Assembly: GCA_001598975.1 (NCBI GenBank)
Contig: BBXU01000824.1
Span: 31,358 to 95,357 of the forward strand
Reading direction: 5' to 3'
DNA: 64,000 nt
Source of the DNA: Parachlorella kessleri
Taxonomy: Eukaryota > Chlorophyta > Trebouxiophyceae > Chlorellales > Chlorellaceae
The translations under genes were made by a program, and so were the position numbers. The notes under the pieces are model-generated. The model was not told the origin of the DNA and ran no database searches. It saw only the letters and a program-made list of their open reading frames with translations. This document shows positions 37,037 through 48,269 of this stretch, one piece after another. Each line of letters begins with the position of its first letter. Positions within the stretch are counted from its first letter, which is position 1.

Positions 37037-37840
37037 CTGCGTTGCAGGAGGTATCTCCTTGCAAGACCGAGCCCGGCCCCAATCTAGTGCCGCATGCAGT
37101 GCACGGGCATATACTCCAATAGTAACCACTTGTGCTCACATGACTCCCTTGCGCCTAAATCACGATGTGATGGCAGCAGCACCGCAAACACTCCACAATT
37201 CTGTGTCCCCAGTAGAGCCCTCAAAGGGAGAGACAGGGCGAGCACGATCAAACTAGCATCAATCTGATATGACGCCTTTATCGGCCAAGCCTAAATAAGA
37301 TTGATCATGAGCCTAAAGATGCTGCCTGACCTCCCTCCCCCGCGCCTGCTATGCTTCGGCAAGCCATGCCATGGCATTGGACTCCTTGCTCACACCAAAT
37401 GTCGTGCCGTGCTACTTGTAGATACTGCTAAATGAGGGATGGGGTGAGTTGAGGTGAGGCAAGGTGACAGAGCACCTGATGCAACTCAGCCCGAGCATCC
37501 GTCATGCAGGATATTTGTGTTATTTCCACAGCGCAGGTCGGCCGTTTGGCGTGAATAGAACTTGATTGCGTAGAAGAAGATTGTCTGCGGCCTGTGAGCT
37601 TCAAGCAAGTTGCCAGGGTCCAAGAGCTCGGGGATTTATGCGGTATAGCTGGAAGGCGAGGGCTAGCGCACCTCAGACAGACCAAGGGAGAAGCACTTCA
37701 GGAGTGGAGTTGCCTCTTGCCTCCAGCGCTGGATGCGTGGGCACTGCTTGACATGCTCAAATAGTGGCTTCCAGTTTCCAGCTTGCTACTGTGGTTTTTT
37801 GAGCTCATAACCAAGTTGCTTCTATATGTCTATATATATT

Positions 37841-37895
37841 TAGGGTGGCAGGTAATGCGATCAGAGAGGAGGTACGGGAATACTGCATGTACTAT
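37841..37895 (+). repeat. dispersed element, forward copy (short subtype)
   Basis: TAGGGTGGCAGGTAATGCGA then TCAGAGAGGAGGTACGGGAA. Same subtype as the reverse copy at 22316. Confidence 0.7.
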
Positions 37896-38003
37896 ATGTC
37901 TATATACTTACACGTACGCATTGCTCTGCGCGCATCTGAAGGAGGGCCCTCCCTGTATCCTCAATGCCATAGGCTGCTAGAAACCGGTCCATACCTGCAA
38001 TAT

Positions 38004-38090
38004 ATTAGCATGGGTGGCAGGTAGTGCGAGCAGGGAGTGAGTTAAGCTGGACTGACAGGGCTGGATGCAGAATGTGCCTGAGTCTATTGT
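38004..38090 (+). repeat. dispersed element, forward copy (near-consensus)
   Basis: TTAGCATGGGTGGCAGGTAG, TGCGAGCAGGGAGTGAG, GGACTGACAGGGCTGGATGC and the tail GTGCCTGAGTCT. Confidence 0.85.
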
Positions 38091-38664
38091 ATATTGACAA
38101 GGAAAACCCTCACTGTTACAATGCCTGCAGGTTTGCTGGTCATTTGTTTGCATTGGTATTCTGCAAGACTCTGCACCACACAAGTGTCGTTCCTTTCAGA
38201 TTGAAAGTAACCCTGCCAGGTCCAGCAGGTATCCATCAAATGCCACGCTTAATTTCAACTGCTGTTTGACTGCTATTTGCTATTATAAGCTAGGGGCAAG
38301 GATGTGGAGCGAAGGCAAGGCTGCTATGCTCGATGGCTCCAGAAACCATAGATTCAAAACCGCAGGAGTTCGCAGCATGCAGTCTAGGCACTGGAAATGC
38401 AACGCCTGCTGGCGCCCTGCGCCTGAGAAAAACTCATGGAAATCAACCTTAGACTCAATTACCCTCCCTCAAGCGCAAGTGCGTCTCCCTGGTTGCTGAA
38501 ACCAAATCCTACAGGGAGTTTGTTTTAGGCAGGAATCACCCGATGCTGTCAGTTTGGTACGGTGGCCGCTGGGACAAATTAATAGTTATGCCTGAACATG
38601 CGCATCTTTTCAACGACTTTGCAGTACCATACAGCAGGGCTCGAAGACAAGGTCAGATGCAAGG

Positions 38665-39430
38665 CTACACTTCCTCGAAGCCAGCATCTTGCACGTTGTG
38701 GAGGTCCTGCTGCCCAAGCCCGTGCTGTTGTTGAAGCTCCTGGTTTGGCTCGCGCTGGGACATGTGCAGCTCGCGTTGTGTTTGTTGCAAGTGCCACAAC
38801 TGCGCCTCAGCTCCCTGTAACTTGTGCCTCACAGCTTCCACCTCCAGTTCCGCTGTGTACGAGCTGTTCTCGTCCGGCAGCGGCTCTGCAAATTTGGTGG
38901 CCAGCTGGACTAGTGCTACTTGCGACTCCTGCACCAGAGGGATACGGCTTCGATGAAAAACTGCAAGTATCGACACGCAGAGGCCTCCTCACCAGAGCGA
39001 AGAGCACAGAACAAGTCGACCTGCAGAGGTGCTACGGACTCTTCAGGGATCAAGGTGTACATGAACTGCCCCCACTTACTGGGGTTTCGTCTTGAGAGAG
39101 GGTAGAGGGACGTAAACATACCGAGGTTGGGAAGCAACCGTAGCTGCAAAGCCTGCTGACCTGGATGTTGTCCAGGAACCTGGAGCAGAGCTCCTCAAGC
39201 CCCTCCGTCTCGCCACTGCCAAGCTTGGCGGTCACTAAGCTGGCAATTTGCACCGCGTCCAGGAGACCCTACGGGTGGTGAACAAAGGAAGTGATGGAAT
39301 CTGAGGGTCGTGTATTGGAGGTGTCAAGGGGGAGTCGGCAAGCCTAGGCCTGCCACCCATCAAGCCAGTGCAGTGTACAACTGATCGGCACCTCTTCTGC
39401 TTTCTGAAGTTGTTGGAAGTCGCTTCCCAT
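38665..39430 (-). CDS. small uncharacterised protein with C-terminal coiled coil
   Basis: Exons 39430-39392 and 39268-39161 are clear (MGSDFQQLQKAEE, then GLLDAVQIASLVTAK ... CSRFLDNIQ). A third, 38928-38665, joins in phase: ESQVALVQLATKFAEPL ... then a Gln/Glu-rich coiled coil (HKLQGAEAQLWHLQQTQREL) to a TAG stop, 136 residues in all. A further small exon between 39076 and 38960 cannot be excluded. The N-terminal half faintly recalls histidine phosphotransfer (HPt) proteins in length, helical pattern and a short HKLQGA where they carry HQLKGS, but the conserved Ser/Gly run after the His is absent, so I do not assign that function. Divergent from USB1, with 217 bp between start codons. Confidence 0.5.
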
Positions 39431-39647
39431 CGGGCCACTGCTGTTATGTCCCTAGGGGGAATGCACTGGCATCCTCAGCACTAGCACCGGGTTTCTTGCA
39501 TAAATCAATAAGAGTACTCGTACAAACTAGATGTCGAAGCCAAAACCAGCAGTTTGATGTATAGCACTTCTGACTCATGCCAGCTGGACCGGGTCCTCTG
39601 TTGCGTTGGGTTCACCTTGCGTTCAGAGTTTCATTCTAAGTTAGGCT
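39431..39647. promoter_or_regulatory. 217-bp divergent spacer shared with USB1
   Basis: The two start codons face away from each other across 217 bp, which suggests a bidirectional promoter. No core motif is obvious. Confidence 0.4.
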
Positions 39648-41528
39648 ATGGATGCTCTGCTAGAGTATGGCAGTTGCAGTGACAACGACACTAGCTCTGC
39701 TGAAGACCACCACGGAGTTCCACCCAGCAAGAGAGCAAGAACAGGCACAGCCTCAGAAGCACAGCACAAAATTGTCAACACCCACCTGCCTGAAGGTCCC
39801 TTTGAAACAGCCTTAGCTTCCAGTGAGGCAACTGGACATCCCAAGACCATCCCCTCGGCTTTGGAGGTCCTGGGCACAGGTGCGCTGCCCCAGGCATGCT
39901 CTGCTGGATAGAGGGTAGCCAGAAGCCCAGCGGGGCCGTCACGTGTGTCACTCCAGCCTCAGGTCTCCCTTGCAGGCCTTGGCCTGGATCCACAGCAGCC
40001 TGCAGAAGGTGACCACAAAGGTCGTGTTCGTACCTTTGCACACGTGGAGGGCAATTATGCCACCCACGTGTACATTACAGGTGAGTGGGAGGGTTTCATA
40101 ATCCCCAGGATGCTTGACTGCCATGGTCAAGCCAAAGCCGCACACAAGTACAATAGCTGAATTTGAGTTCCTGGCTGCTTTCAGTGTCAGTCCCGGACAA
40201 GGTCCAGCAGCCGTTGCAGAACTTCCTTCGGCAGGTCAGTGATGCCCTAAGTGAGTCTGCCTGTCAGCTGCATCTATTGCCTTGTCAGCTGCATCTATTA
40301 TACGGCATGAAGACGCCAAGGCGCCAGCCCGATCGTATGCTGCAAGGCTAGTAAAGGAGCTGGCAGGGCGGTATGCGGGGGACAGGCAACCCGACTATGA
40401 CAGATTATGCCCGACCGGTGTTTCGAGTGGATGTACCAGTCCGTACAGGCACTTGATGCTTGGCTGATCAAACAATGCGCCAGTGTTTTCATCCCGGTGG
40501 GTGGTCAGGCACTATCGGAAAAAGATTTGCAGGTGAAAACCAGCTTCCCTGGCCTGGAACCTGTGGATGACACAGATGGCCTCCAACCACCATGCAGCAA
40601 TGTCAGCTGCAAAAGGGGCAGCAGCCTTGTGCAATCCCAATATCACATCAGCTTGTCCCGTACAGTGCCAGTCCGCCGAAGGCAAATTGAGTCGTTGGTT
40701 GGCACTCTGAAGCAGCAGCTTAGGTGCGTTTTGACGGTGGAGTAGCGCAGATGGCCGCCGTCAAATCACTGAAGAGCCTGTTTCGGTCATTTATGGACCC
40801 TTCCTTTGTACAGCATGGATGTAGTAATCTGATATCATTGCGGCTGCACAGCTTGCCTGATTGCTTGCCATGTGGTACTGACCTGGAAGCCTTGTTTCTC
40901 AGGGATGGCTGACCTGGCTCCAGTCTAATTGCAGGAAGATTGATACATTCACATTGGGCATCGGCGGCCCCGAGGTGCTGATCAATGATGAGCGCACCCG
41001 CACCTTCCTGGCGCTCTCAGCCACAGCCACTGGCAGCAAACTCCAGCGACCTACACCTGCTACCCGAGGTGTCAAGACTCCTGGCAGCTCGCTGCTGAGA
41101 GCCATTGATGGCACCAGCCAAGCTTTCCGCATGCACGGCTTGCCGCCATTCTATGCTGAGCCGCGCCCCCACATCTCTGTGGCGTGGCTTTTAGGCGACT
41201 GCGAGCAGCAGCTAGCAGCTGCGTTGCAAAGCTCGCCGCCTCTGTGGCAGGCAGCACAGCAGCTAGCGCAGTGCCGATGGCAGGTGCAGGTGGGTGTTGC
41301 TGTAACCTGCTTGTGCAAATGTACCAAAGGGCTGGCATGGCTAAGGCTAGGCAATGAACTTGCTGCGAGTCTGGGTGCTATGGCTGGGTTCAGATGCACC
41401 CTGTTGAAACCCTAGGGTGCACCAGAGATAGACAAGACTGAGCGCAGACACGCTGCCTGCTCTGCCAGGTGAATGCAATATACTGCAAAGCTGGCCAGAA
41501 GACCTTCATCGTGTGGGACGCCAGGTAG
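39648..41528 (+). CDS. USB1: U6 snRNA 3'-5' exonuclease/phosphodiesterase USB1
   Basis: Six exons, 39648-39879, 39976-40080, 40185-40234, 40533-40723, 40935-41289 and 41469-41528, give 330 residues. Family landmarks appear in order: RTFAHVEGNYATHVYIT, YHISLSRTVPVRRRQIE (first HxS catalytic motif), INDERTRTFLALSATAT, PRPHISVAWLLGD (second HxS motif) and the C-terminal VNAIYCKAGQKTFIVWDAR. USB1 is a 2H phosphoesterase in the nucleus that trims the oligo(U) tail of U6 snRNA and leaves a terminal phosphate; the two His-x-Ser motifs are its active site and both are present. The N-terminus (residues 1-75, containing PSKRARTG) is acidic then basic and may hold a nuclear signal. A low-complexity stretch, GSKLQRPTPATRGVK, interrupts the second lobe. 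Confidence 0.92.
40262..40299 (+). repeat. tandem duplication, 17-bp unit, in USB1 intron 3
   Basis: TGTCAGCTGCATCTATT occurs twice, four bases apart. Confidence 0.8.
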
Positions 41529-42434
41529 CGGGAGCTTGTAAGGCACTGCACCTTCTGCAATCGCTGCAGTTTGTCAAGTGACAGGGGTTTACCGAGATGA
41601 CTTCTAGTCGCACTTCGCTCAACAGAACGTGAGCCACAAGTTGGTCAAGACAGAGCCGTATACAGGGCATGGGGCTGGCCAACACAAAAGTAGGCACTGC
41701 ACAGAGCAGCAAGCGATACCAACACAATGAAATGGAAGCATAGCACAAGAGCAGGGACTGCTCCTCAAGCATGCAACATGGCTTGCAAGTCCAAGAGAAG
41801 CAGAGCAGGCAAAGTCTTCAGGACAAAACGCCCGCAAGGTCCCTTGCAATCCACTCCATAAAGTTAGGTGGCGTGTGTGCCACCAAACTCAAAGAGCCCC
41901 TTTAGAAGACTTCCTCCCGCTCTTCCCATAGCTCTGCAGGCACATGAGGAACCATATAACTTTGCTATTCCACTGGCCTCAGCTTTTCATGGTGAGAGAT
42001 CTACTAGACCAGAACTCAGGCAAGACCCAGGAGCATACTTACATCCATTTCAGTCAGTCAAGCTAAACTCTATCTCCTCTCTGTTCATACTACCTGCCAC
42101 CCCTCCTGCTAATAATCCACCACTGACTGTTCTCGTACAACACTCTCCCTTGTTTGCACTGCCCTGCCACTGTTGACAAACCCCGCACTGAAATGAAAGC
42201 GTGTAGTGCTGAGGCAAATGGCTGTCTTACCCAGCTTATTCATAGCACGCTGCCCGGTGATCCCCAGCTTACACACATACACCAGTAAGTTGTGCTATCT
42301 GGCATGCCTTATCATAGCTGGCAAGGGCAGTCCGGGCAGGGCCCCAGCGCATAGCTTGCAGTCTGCCCGCCAGCTTGCTCAGTGCACCTGCTTCCTACAA
42401 GACTGACTATGTCTCCCCAACATTAATAGCACTA
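41529..42434. other. convergent 3' gap between USB1 and RER1
   Basis: No gene is seen. A TGTAA lies ten bases after the USB1 stop. Reverse dispersed-element copies lie at 42055-42115 and, partial, 42142-42172. Confidence 0.4.
42055..42172 (-). repeat. dispersed element, one reverse copy plus a partial
   Basis: Reverse complement of the first reads TAGCAGGAGGGGTGGCAGGT then AGTATGAACAGAGAGGAG. A second fragment (GTGGCAGGGCAGTGCAAACA) follows. Confidence 0.65.
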
Positions 42435-43614
42435 TCAAGCCGGACCTACCTTTTTGCCAAAAGAGAATGGAATGTAGCGGTGCTTAATCATGTGCCTAAT
42501 CTGCCGCCTCATTGTCACAAAGAACAAGACCAGCCTGCAATCAAGCACAACACGGGAGGTTGCAGTTAACACATTAAGCATGCGAGAACGCATGCTTGTC
42601 TCTTAGGTGATGCTCCTTGTTTCAGGGCTCCAGCACACCACTCTAGTTGGAGGCACAGGCGCCAGGCAGGAATGTAGGTTCCCTCCTGCGTAACTCATAT
42701 GCTGCATGACCCACCAATAAAAGAGGAGGATGGGCCAGAACACTGGGATATCTGCCATTGGGAAAAAGGTGGCTGTGAAGCCCACAAGTATAGACTTGAT
42801 ACTTGAATACCTGTAGGAAGTGTGTCAACTATTACAGACAGTCAGATTTCCCACACCGAGTAGGCGGTTCACAACCGCACACCAGTGGCACATACAACAT
42901 GGATGTTAGCCAGCTGTTTGCAGGACCAGCTTTACCGCTGTCAGGTTCGTGACGATTGACACCTACCAGAACTTGAACTCAGGCAGCTTTCTTACAAATG
43001 GCCGGAATTCCTCATCGTTGTTCCTAGGCAGCACAGGGCCCTCACTTTCCGGGTCTATCTGAGGAGTCAGGAACCCCAGCAAGAGGTTGAGATTGTATAT
43101 GCCCAGTGCGTAGGTTACAATATAGAACCTGCAGAGCACTGACATGAACCCTTCGTTGAATCGAACTCGGCCCTTATAAACAGCACCACTCCCCAAGCTG
43201 CTGCAAAGGCCATGGTTAGCGCAAAGCGATGTAAACAGAACTCCATACAGCGTTACTGCCACCCGGTGAGTGAGAAGCCAGTGCATAATTGCATATGTTC
43301 AGGCGAGGGCCTTTGCTTACCCGTGGAGGAAGTAGACCCGCAACACATACAAAAGGGCAACGGCCAGCAGCCCCAGCCAGCGGTACAGGACAAAAGGAGT
43401 GCTCCTATCCAGTAAATACTGCAGCAGCACCTCCAAAATGCTTCGTTGGTCTGTAACAAGGCCCGGCCCCCAGCATATTCTGGCTGCCGCGCAGGCCAAC
43501 ACCCTTGTGCAGTCCCAACTGCCTTGCCTGCAGCTTGATGTCCAGCTGCTTGTCAAAAGGCACTTTAGTGTGCTGCTGCTGCGTCTGTGAGCCGTTTGTA
43601 GCAGGCGGCATCAT
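42435..43614 (-). CDS. RER1: RER1, ER retrieval receptor
   Basis: Five exons, 43614-43503, 43450-43321, 43128-42967, 42810-42715 and 42534-42435, total exactly 200 codons (199 residues), the usual RER1 length. Motifs: [20 protein letters not shown], first membrane pair [17 protein letters not shown] and [20 protein letters not shown], the hallmark [33 protein letters not shown], then [41 protein letters not shown]1 is a four-span early-Golgi receptor that returns escaped ER membrane proteins by COPI vesicles. The last exon is ended at the first in-frame TGA (GKKVGPA); this fits the total length, but AAG|GTAGGT there could also be a donor to a further short exon. The start is the first of two adjacent ATGs. 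Confidence 0.93.
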
Positions 43615-44172
43615 CCGTTGTTTTTGTCCTCCTCCTGACAACCGATGAAGAGACCTGCTTGGTGGGGTCCCTGCCTCAAGTCACAGCTGCGATCTCCTAT
43701 CGTTATGTCTAAATCCTGTTATAAAACGCAAGGCGGTAGACACTTTAACTGTGGCTGCCTTCCTCCAGTGGGGGCAGCTTCCTATAGCAAGTGTGACCTT
43801 CAAAAACTTTTATACAGAACAACACCTGTATTGGAAAAGGAACGGCCCAGAGGCTTATGCATCAGTTGCTGTTCGAGCTGTACCCCATGCTGTACAAGAA
43901 CTCCATCGCACCAACAGATCAAGCAATTCAAGCAACGCATCTGGCTATTGAAAGCTTCCTAGACAAACGTCTCCAGGTAACCTGTGTACTTAGCACATGC
44001 ATGACAGTGTGAGCGCATGACTCTCACACGTACGTCCTCTCTGGCCGTCAAACCCAGATGCCCGTGTAGGTGGTCTTTCAGGCAAGTCAAACACGACCGT
44101 AAACTCTTGTGCCTGTCACCCAGCTTACTGACCAGCAACTTACGCCGTGCGCCCTGTGGTGTTTTCCCGCAG
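43615..44172. promoter_or_regulatory. divergent region between RER1 and tRNase Z, with the missing tRNase Z first exon
   Basis: The tRNase Z frame has a stop upstream (TGA at 44129) and no ATG before the acceptor at 44171-44172. Its start codon must therefore be in a 5' exon within this interval, and both promoters lie here too. I could not choose the exon. Confidence 0.35.
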
Positions 44173-47100
44173 ATGTCCGCTATCTGAACCCAGGAAGGCC
44201 TTGCCGGCGTCCAAGGTTCCCTTGAGCCGGCGGCAGCGGCATGCAGTGGCCTGCACTGCCAGCCTGGTGGCAGAGTCTGCGGTGCAGAAGTTGGTGGACA
44301 GTGGCAAGCTAAACAAGACAGCCCTGGGCAAGCTGCCAGTCGCAGTACTTCGGGAGGAGTGTGCACTGGCTGGGCTGCCTGGCGACGGGCTGAAGCCGGT
44401 CCTTGTTGAGCGGCTCTTATGCTGGGCCGCAGCACAGTGGGATGGCAGGTACCCAAGGGCGACGGCTGCTCCCGTCCAGGCTGCAGACGGCAACGTGAAT
44501 GGGGCCGCAACGGTTAGTACTCCCGTGGGTGGGACACCAGAAGCACAGGGGCAAGGTGCTGGACGTAACAGTGAACTCCAGGATGCCGCACCCACTGGGA
44601 CGGAGCCTGCCAGCACAGCTGCCCTGCTAGGCGCACAACAGGCAGCAGCAGTAGGAGCCAAGGCTGCCCCTTCAAGCTCAGCTGGTGCGGGCCCCAATGT
44701 TGGTACCATAGCAGCAGCAGCAGTAAGCGCCAGCAGTGCAGCCAGCAGCACGGCCAACTCTGCTGGGGCCAGCAGTAGTTTAGCAGGAACGGCCCCCGCC
44801 GAGGTGGCGCTCACCTGGCTGGGCACCTCCAGCGGCAACCCCACCTCCCGCCGCAACGTCAGCGGCATTGTCGTCAGGTTTGGGGAGGAGCTTGCGTTGG
44901 TTGACGTGGGGGAGGGGTCCCGCAACCAGCTGCGCAGGGCGGGGTTTGACCCTGCCAGGGTGAGGCGGGTGTTCATCACCCACCTTCACGGCGACCACTG
45001 CTTTGGGCTGTGCGGCCTGCTGGCGGAGATCTGCGAGGTGGGTGGCAGGTGTGGGAAGCGTGGAGTATGGGGCTGTGTAGCGGGTGGAGAGAGGCCTGCT
45101 GTGAGGCGGGGGGGTGGCGCCATTGGTGCATGGGCCTGCCTGGAGAAGTGGGTGGGCGCAGGCGCCACATGTTGATGCAGCTGGAACACCTGCATGCTAC
45201 ACCAACACTCCTGGTGGATTGCCCATATTGCGCTACAGCTAAGCAGCGCCCAGCGTATCGAGCTGTGCCCACCGCGCTCTCCAAGGTCCCCTGGGTCGAT
45301 CTTGGAAAGTTCAGTTTCTGGCGCCTTGCAGGCCCGGCTGGGCACGCCCCTGCAGCAGGACCCCATCTGCGTGTTTGGCCCGCTAGAGCTGCACCGCCTG
45401 GTGGCGGGTACAGCTCAGCTGGGGGGCCTGCAGCTGACCACCTCCGTGGTCGTGGTGGGCTGGGTGCTGGACCCTGCCAAGGCCCGCAGGCCGCAGCCAG
45501 TGGATGCGGGCAGCCTGCTGCAGGTGGGAAGCGCACACACTGTGTGCTGACGAGGAAGGGCAGCAGTCTTGAGCGTGTACTCCCTGGCAGCTGCTTGGGA
45601 ACTGGGTCCTGTGGGTGCGCTGGCAAATTGGGCTGAAGGGCGGCAGCATGTCTGGGTATCGATTTCAAGCGGCGAACTGGGCGGTGGAAGGGCCCAACAG
45701 CGGTTTTCTGCCCACTGTCCGTGGCACTGGTGTTGCTACTATGGTAGGGTGTGGGGCGGCGAGCGTTCTTTGGCGGTAGTATGAACGATGTGCTGTGCCT
45801 GCTGCAGCTGGCGCTGGTAGGGCCGGACCAGGGTTCAACGCTGCCACGTGACCAGGCTGCCAGGTGGCAAGCTGAGTATGACCAGGGGTCAGACCAGGTG
45901 AGGAACAGCTCCCCGCATACGGCATGCCCGATGGTTCGTGGTGATGTGCTCAGGCTGGGTGGCAAGCTGGTTTTCGAGGCCAGCATTAGTATTGACAACG
46001 CATCACAATGCCTTGCTGCCCCGGCGACCATGCCACGCCTGCAAACCCACCTGCCATCCCTGCGTGCTGGCAGCTTAACTATCTGCTCCTCACTCAAACT
46101 TCTCGCTGCTGGCCAGGTGGTTCGCCCGGGGCTGACCTGGACCACCCAGCTGCCGGGGTGCGGCGTCCGAGTCGTGGCGGCGCAGCTGCAGCACCGCGTG
46201 CCCTGCTGGGGATATGTGTTCCAGGAGCCAGCACAGCTTGTGCCGCCGCCGCTGGCAGCTGCGCCCGGCTCCGCCACAGCAGCGGCAGCAGGCCTGACAT
46301 ATGGTGGTGCTGAACCTCGCCTTGCTGCAGCTGCTGTCCCAGCAACAACAGCAGCAGAGAATGAGCGGCTGGGAGGCGCAGCGCATGGTGCTGTTTTAGA
46401 GCCACGTGGGCAGCAGCAGCAGCGTGGTCAGCAGGCAGCGGCGGGGCAGGAGGGAGCGCAGCAAGGACAGGAGGGGCAGCAGCAGTGGGTGAGGCGTGGG
46501 CGCAAGGTGGTCGTCCTGGGGGATACCTGCGACTCGCGGGCCATTGCCCAGCCGGCCAGGAACTGCGATGTTGTGTCACACGAAGCCACATTCATGCGAG
46601 GTAAAGGCTGGTTCCTGGGTATTGGGCTGGCTTGGGGTTAAGTCGCTCCTTTCATTGTTGGTGTGATTGGAGGGATTACTTCAGGGTTGGTGAGAAGTGG
46701 GAGGGCGAGACGGCGCTGGATGTAGGGTTATGGTATGGATGTACAGCAGGCAAGTGCGGTTTCCTGCAGGATTGTCAGGCTCGAGTAGTTGCGATGGGCT
46801 CCTGCCTTGCATGCATGATGAGATGCTCTCAATATATGGGAGAGGGGTGAGACGGGGCTGCAAGGTCAACAGGTTGTGCACCTTGCAGGCATGGAGAAGA
46901 AGGCACGCATCGCTACACACTCCACCTCTGAGCAGGCTGGCGACTTTGCCCGGATGATCAACGCTAGAAGTCTGGTGCTGACGCACTTCAGTGCCAGGTG
47001 AGATGGCGCTCTCGGCGCCTCTTTGTCGAGCTTGACAGATGCCCTTGATATAAGCGTGCCCTGCTTTGCAATAGCCTCTGCGCATGGAGGGACAGCATTG

Positions 47101-48269
47101 ATCGGGTGCCCTGCCTTGATCAAAGGGCGCCTGCTTCTATGGTTGGTGAAACCACTGGTCCCGTAAGTTAAGCCAGCCCTCTTGCTTGTGTCTGCTGCCA
47201 GGTATGACACTGCCCGCAAGGAGGGCAAGGCAATGGGTGGCAACCGCAGGCAGCAGCAGGACCGCGGCAGCAGGCGGGCCGCCGGTGGCAGCAAGGCTGA
47301 ACAGTTTGAGCAGGATCTGGACGAGGGAGAGCTGCAGCGGCTTGTGAGGGATGCCCAGAATGCGTTTGGCTCGCGGCGGGTCTTCCTGGCGTCTGACTAC
47401 TTCACCTTCAAGGTGGGGAGCAAGATGGCGGAGGGGTTATGTAGTGCTTGGAAGCATTGTCCTGCTGATGCTGTTGGAGGCGCAGTGAGTGTAGGCTGAC
47501 CGCTGTGGGTGGGGCATGGTGCAGGGTTTGCTTGCCTGAAGCTGAAGATGCCGTTCTAGCTTGAGCCATTTGCCTGTTTGGCCTGTTTGTTCCATGGCCC
47601 TCTCCTCCTGCTGCATGCTGTTTTGCCAACCAGTCGGACGTGTTGAGGTTGAGCGTGATGATGATGCATGAAAGCTGCCCCAGGGCATGCGGATGCCAGC
47701 CAAGCGCCTGTGCAAGTCGAGCCTTACACGGGCCTCTGCTAGTTTAATGAGGAAGCAGAGGGCAGCACGCTCACACACGTCAGACACAAGGCTGCTGCTG
47801 TCTGACGGCTGCATCTTGCTGATGACATACGTCAGGTTGAAAGGGCGGCTGGTCATGTTTGCAGGTACACCCTCATGAGCCCCAACCACTGCCACCCCCA
47901 GGGAGCGCTGCCGCTGTGGTGCGGACCGACAGCCCTGTCACTGCCACCAACCGCCCGCCTCCTGCAGGGTGGAAGCCAGGTAACAGCAGCCAAGTGCCGG
48001 CCTACACGAGTTCCCAGCATCTCCCATATCGGCAGGACCAGCCTCATTACCAGCAGCCGAAACAGGGACAGCGGCCGCTGAGCCCTGCCAGGGGGCGTGC
48101 CGGTGAGCTTTCTGCAGGCCCAGCTGCACGGGGCCTGCGCCTCCAGCAGCAGCAGCCACCGGCACAGCGTTACCCCCAGGGCCAACAGCTGCAACAGTTT
48201 GAGGCGCGGCAAGCAGGGCGGGACGTCAGCCCTGCAGGGGGAGGCGCCTCGGGCTACCGGCAGCAATAG
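44173..48269 (+). CDS. tRNase Z (tRNA 3' processing endonuclease) with N-terminal SAP-like motif, 5' exon missing
   Basis: Exons 44173-45037, 45332-45523, 46117-46600, 46889-46997, 47202-47412 and 47865-48269 are in phase, about 755 codons. The N-terminus is Arg/Ser-rich (possible transit peptide), then KLNKTALGKLPVAVLREECA, LAGLPGDGLKPVLVERLL resembles a SAP nucleic-acid-binding helix pair, followed by an Ala/Ser linker. The metallo-beta-lactamase core follows: LTWLGTSSGNPTSRRNVSG, FITHLHGDHCFGLCGLL (HxHxDH zinc site), DPICVFGPLELHRLV, LQHRVPCWGYVFQEP, VVVLGDTCDSRAI, DVVSHEATF, and LVLTHFSARY (final His motif). tRNase Z removes tRNA 3' trailers. The core resembles the short/plastid form, with a Gln/Gly-rich insertion before RRGRKVVVLGD and a Gln/Pro-rich tail. 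Plastid location is inferred. Confidence 0.88.

Larger units (their letters stand above)
37037..38664. other. spacer upstream of PEP carboxylase
   Basis: Probably contains the first, unresolved exon and promoter of the carboxylase and the 3' UTR of the small minus-strand gene. Two forward dispersed-element copies lie at 37841-37895 and 38004-38090. Confidence 0.4.

Noticed and set aside
44140..44979. 279-codon minus-strand frame opposite tRNase Z exon
   Set aside because: It is a shadow of an Ala/Ser-rich coding exon and has no motif of its own.
44147..45175. 342-codon frame starting with GTG as the tRNase Z start
   Set aside because: Eukaryotic nuclear genes rarely start at GTG, a stop lies just upstream, and a good acceptor is at 44171-44172, so the true ATG is in an earlier exon.
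44976..46277. 433-codon minus-strand frame
   Set aside because: Antisense to conserved tRNase Z exons and their introns; Ser/Pro/Arg-rich translation typical of a shadow frame.
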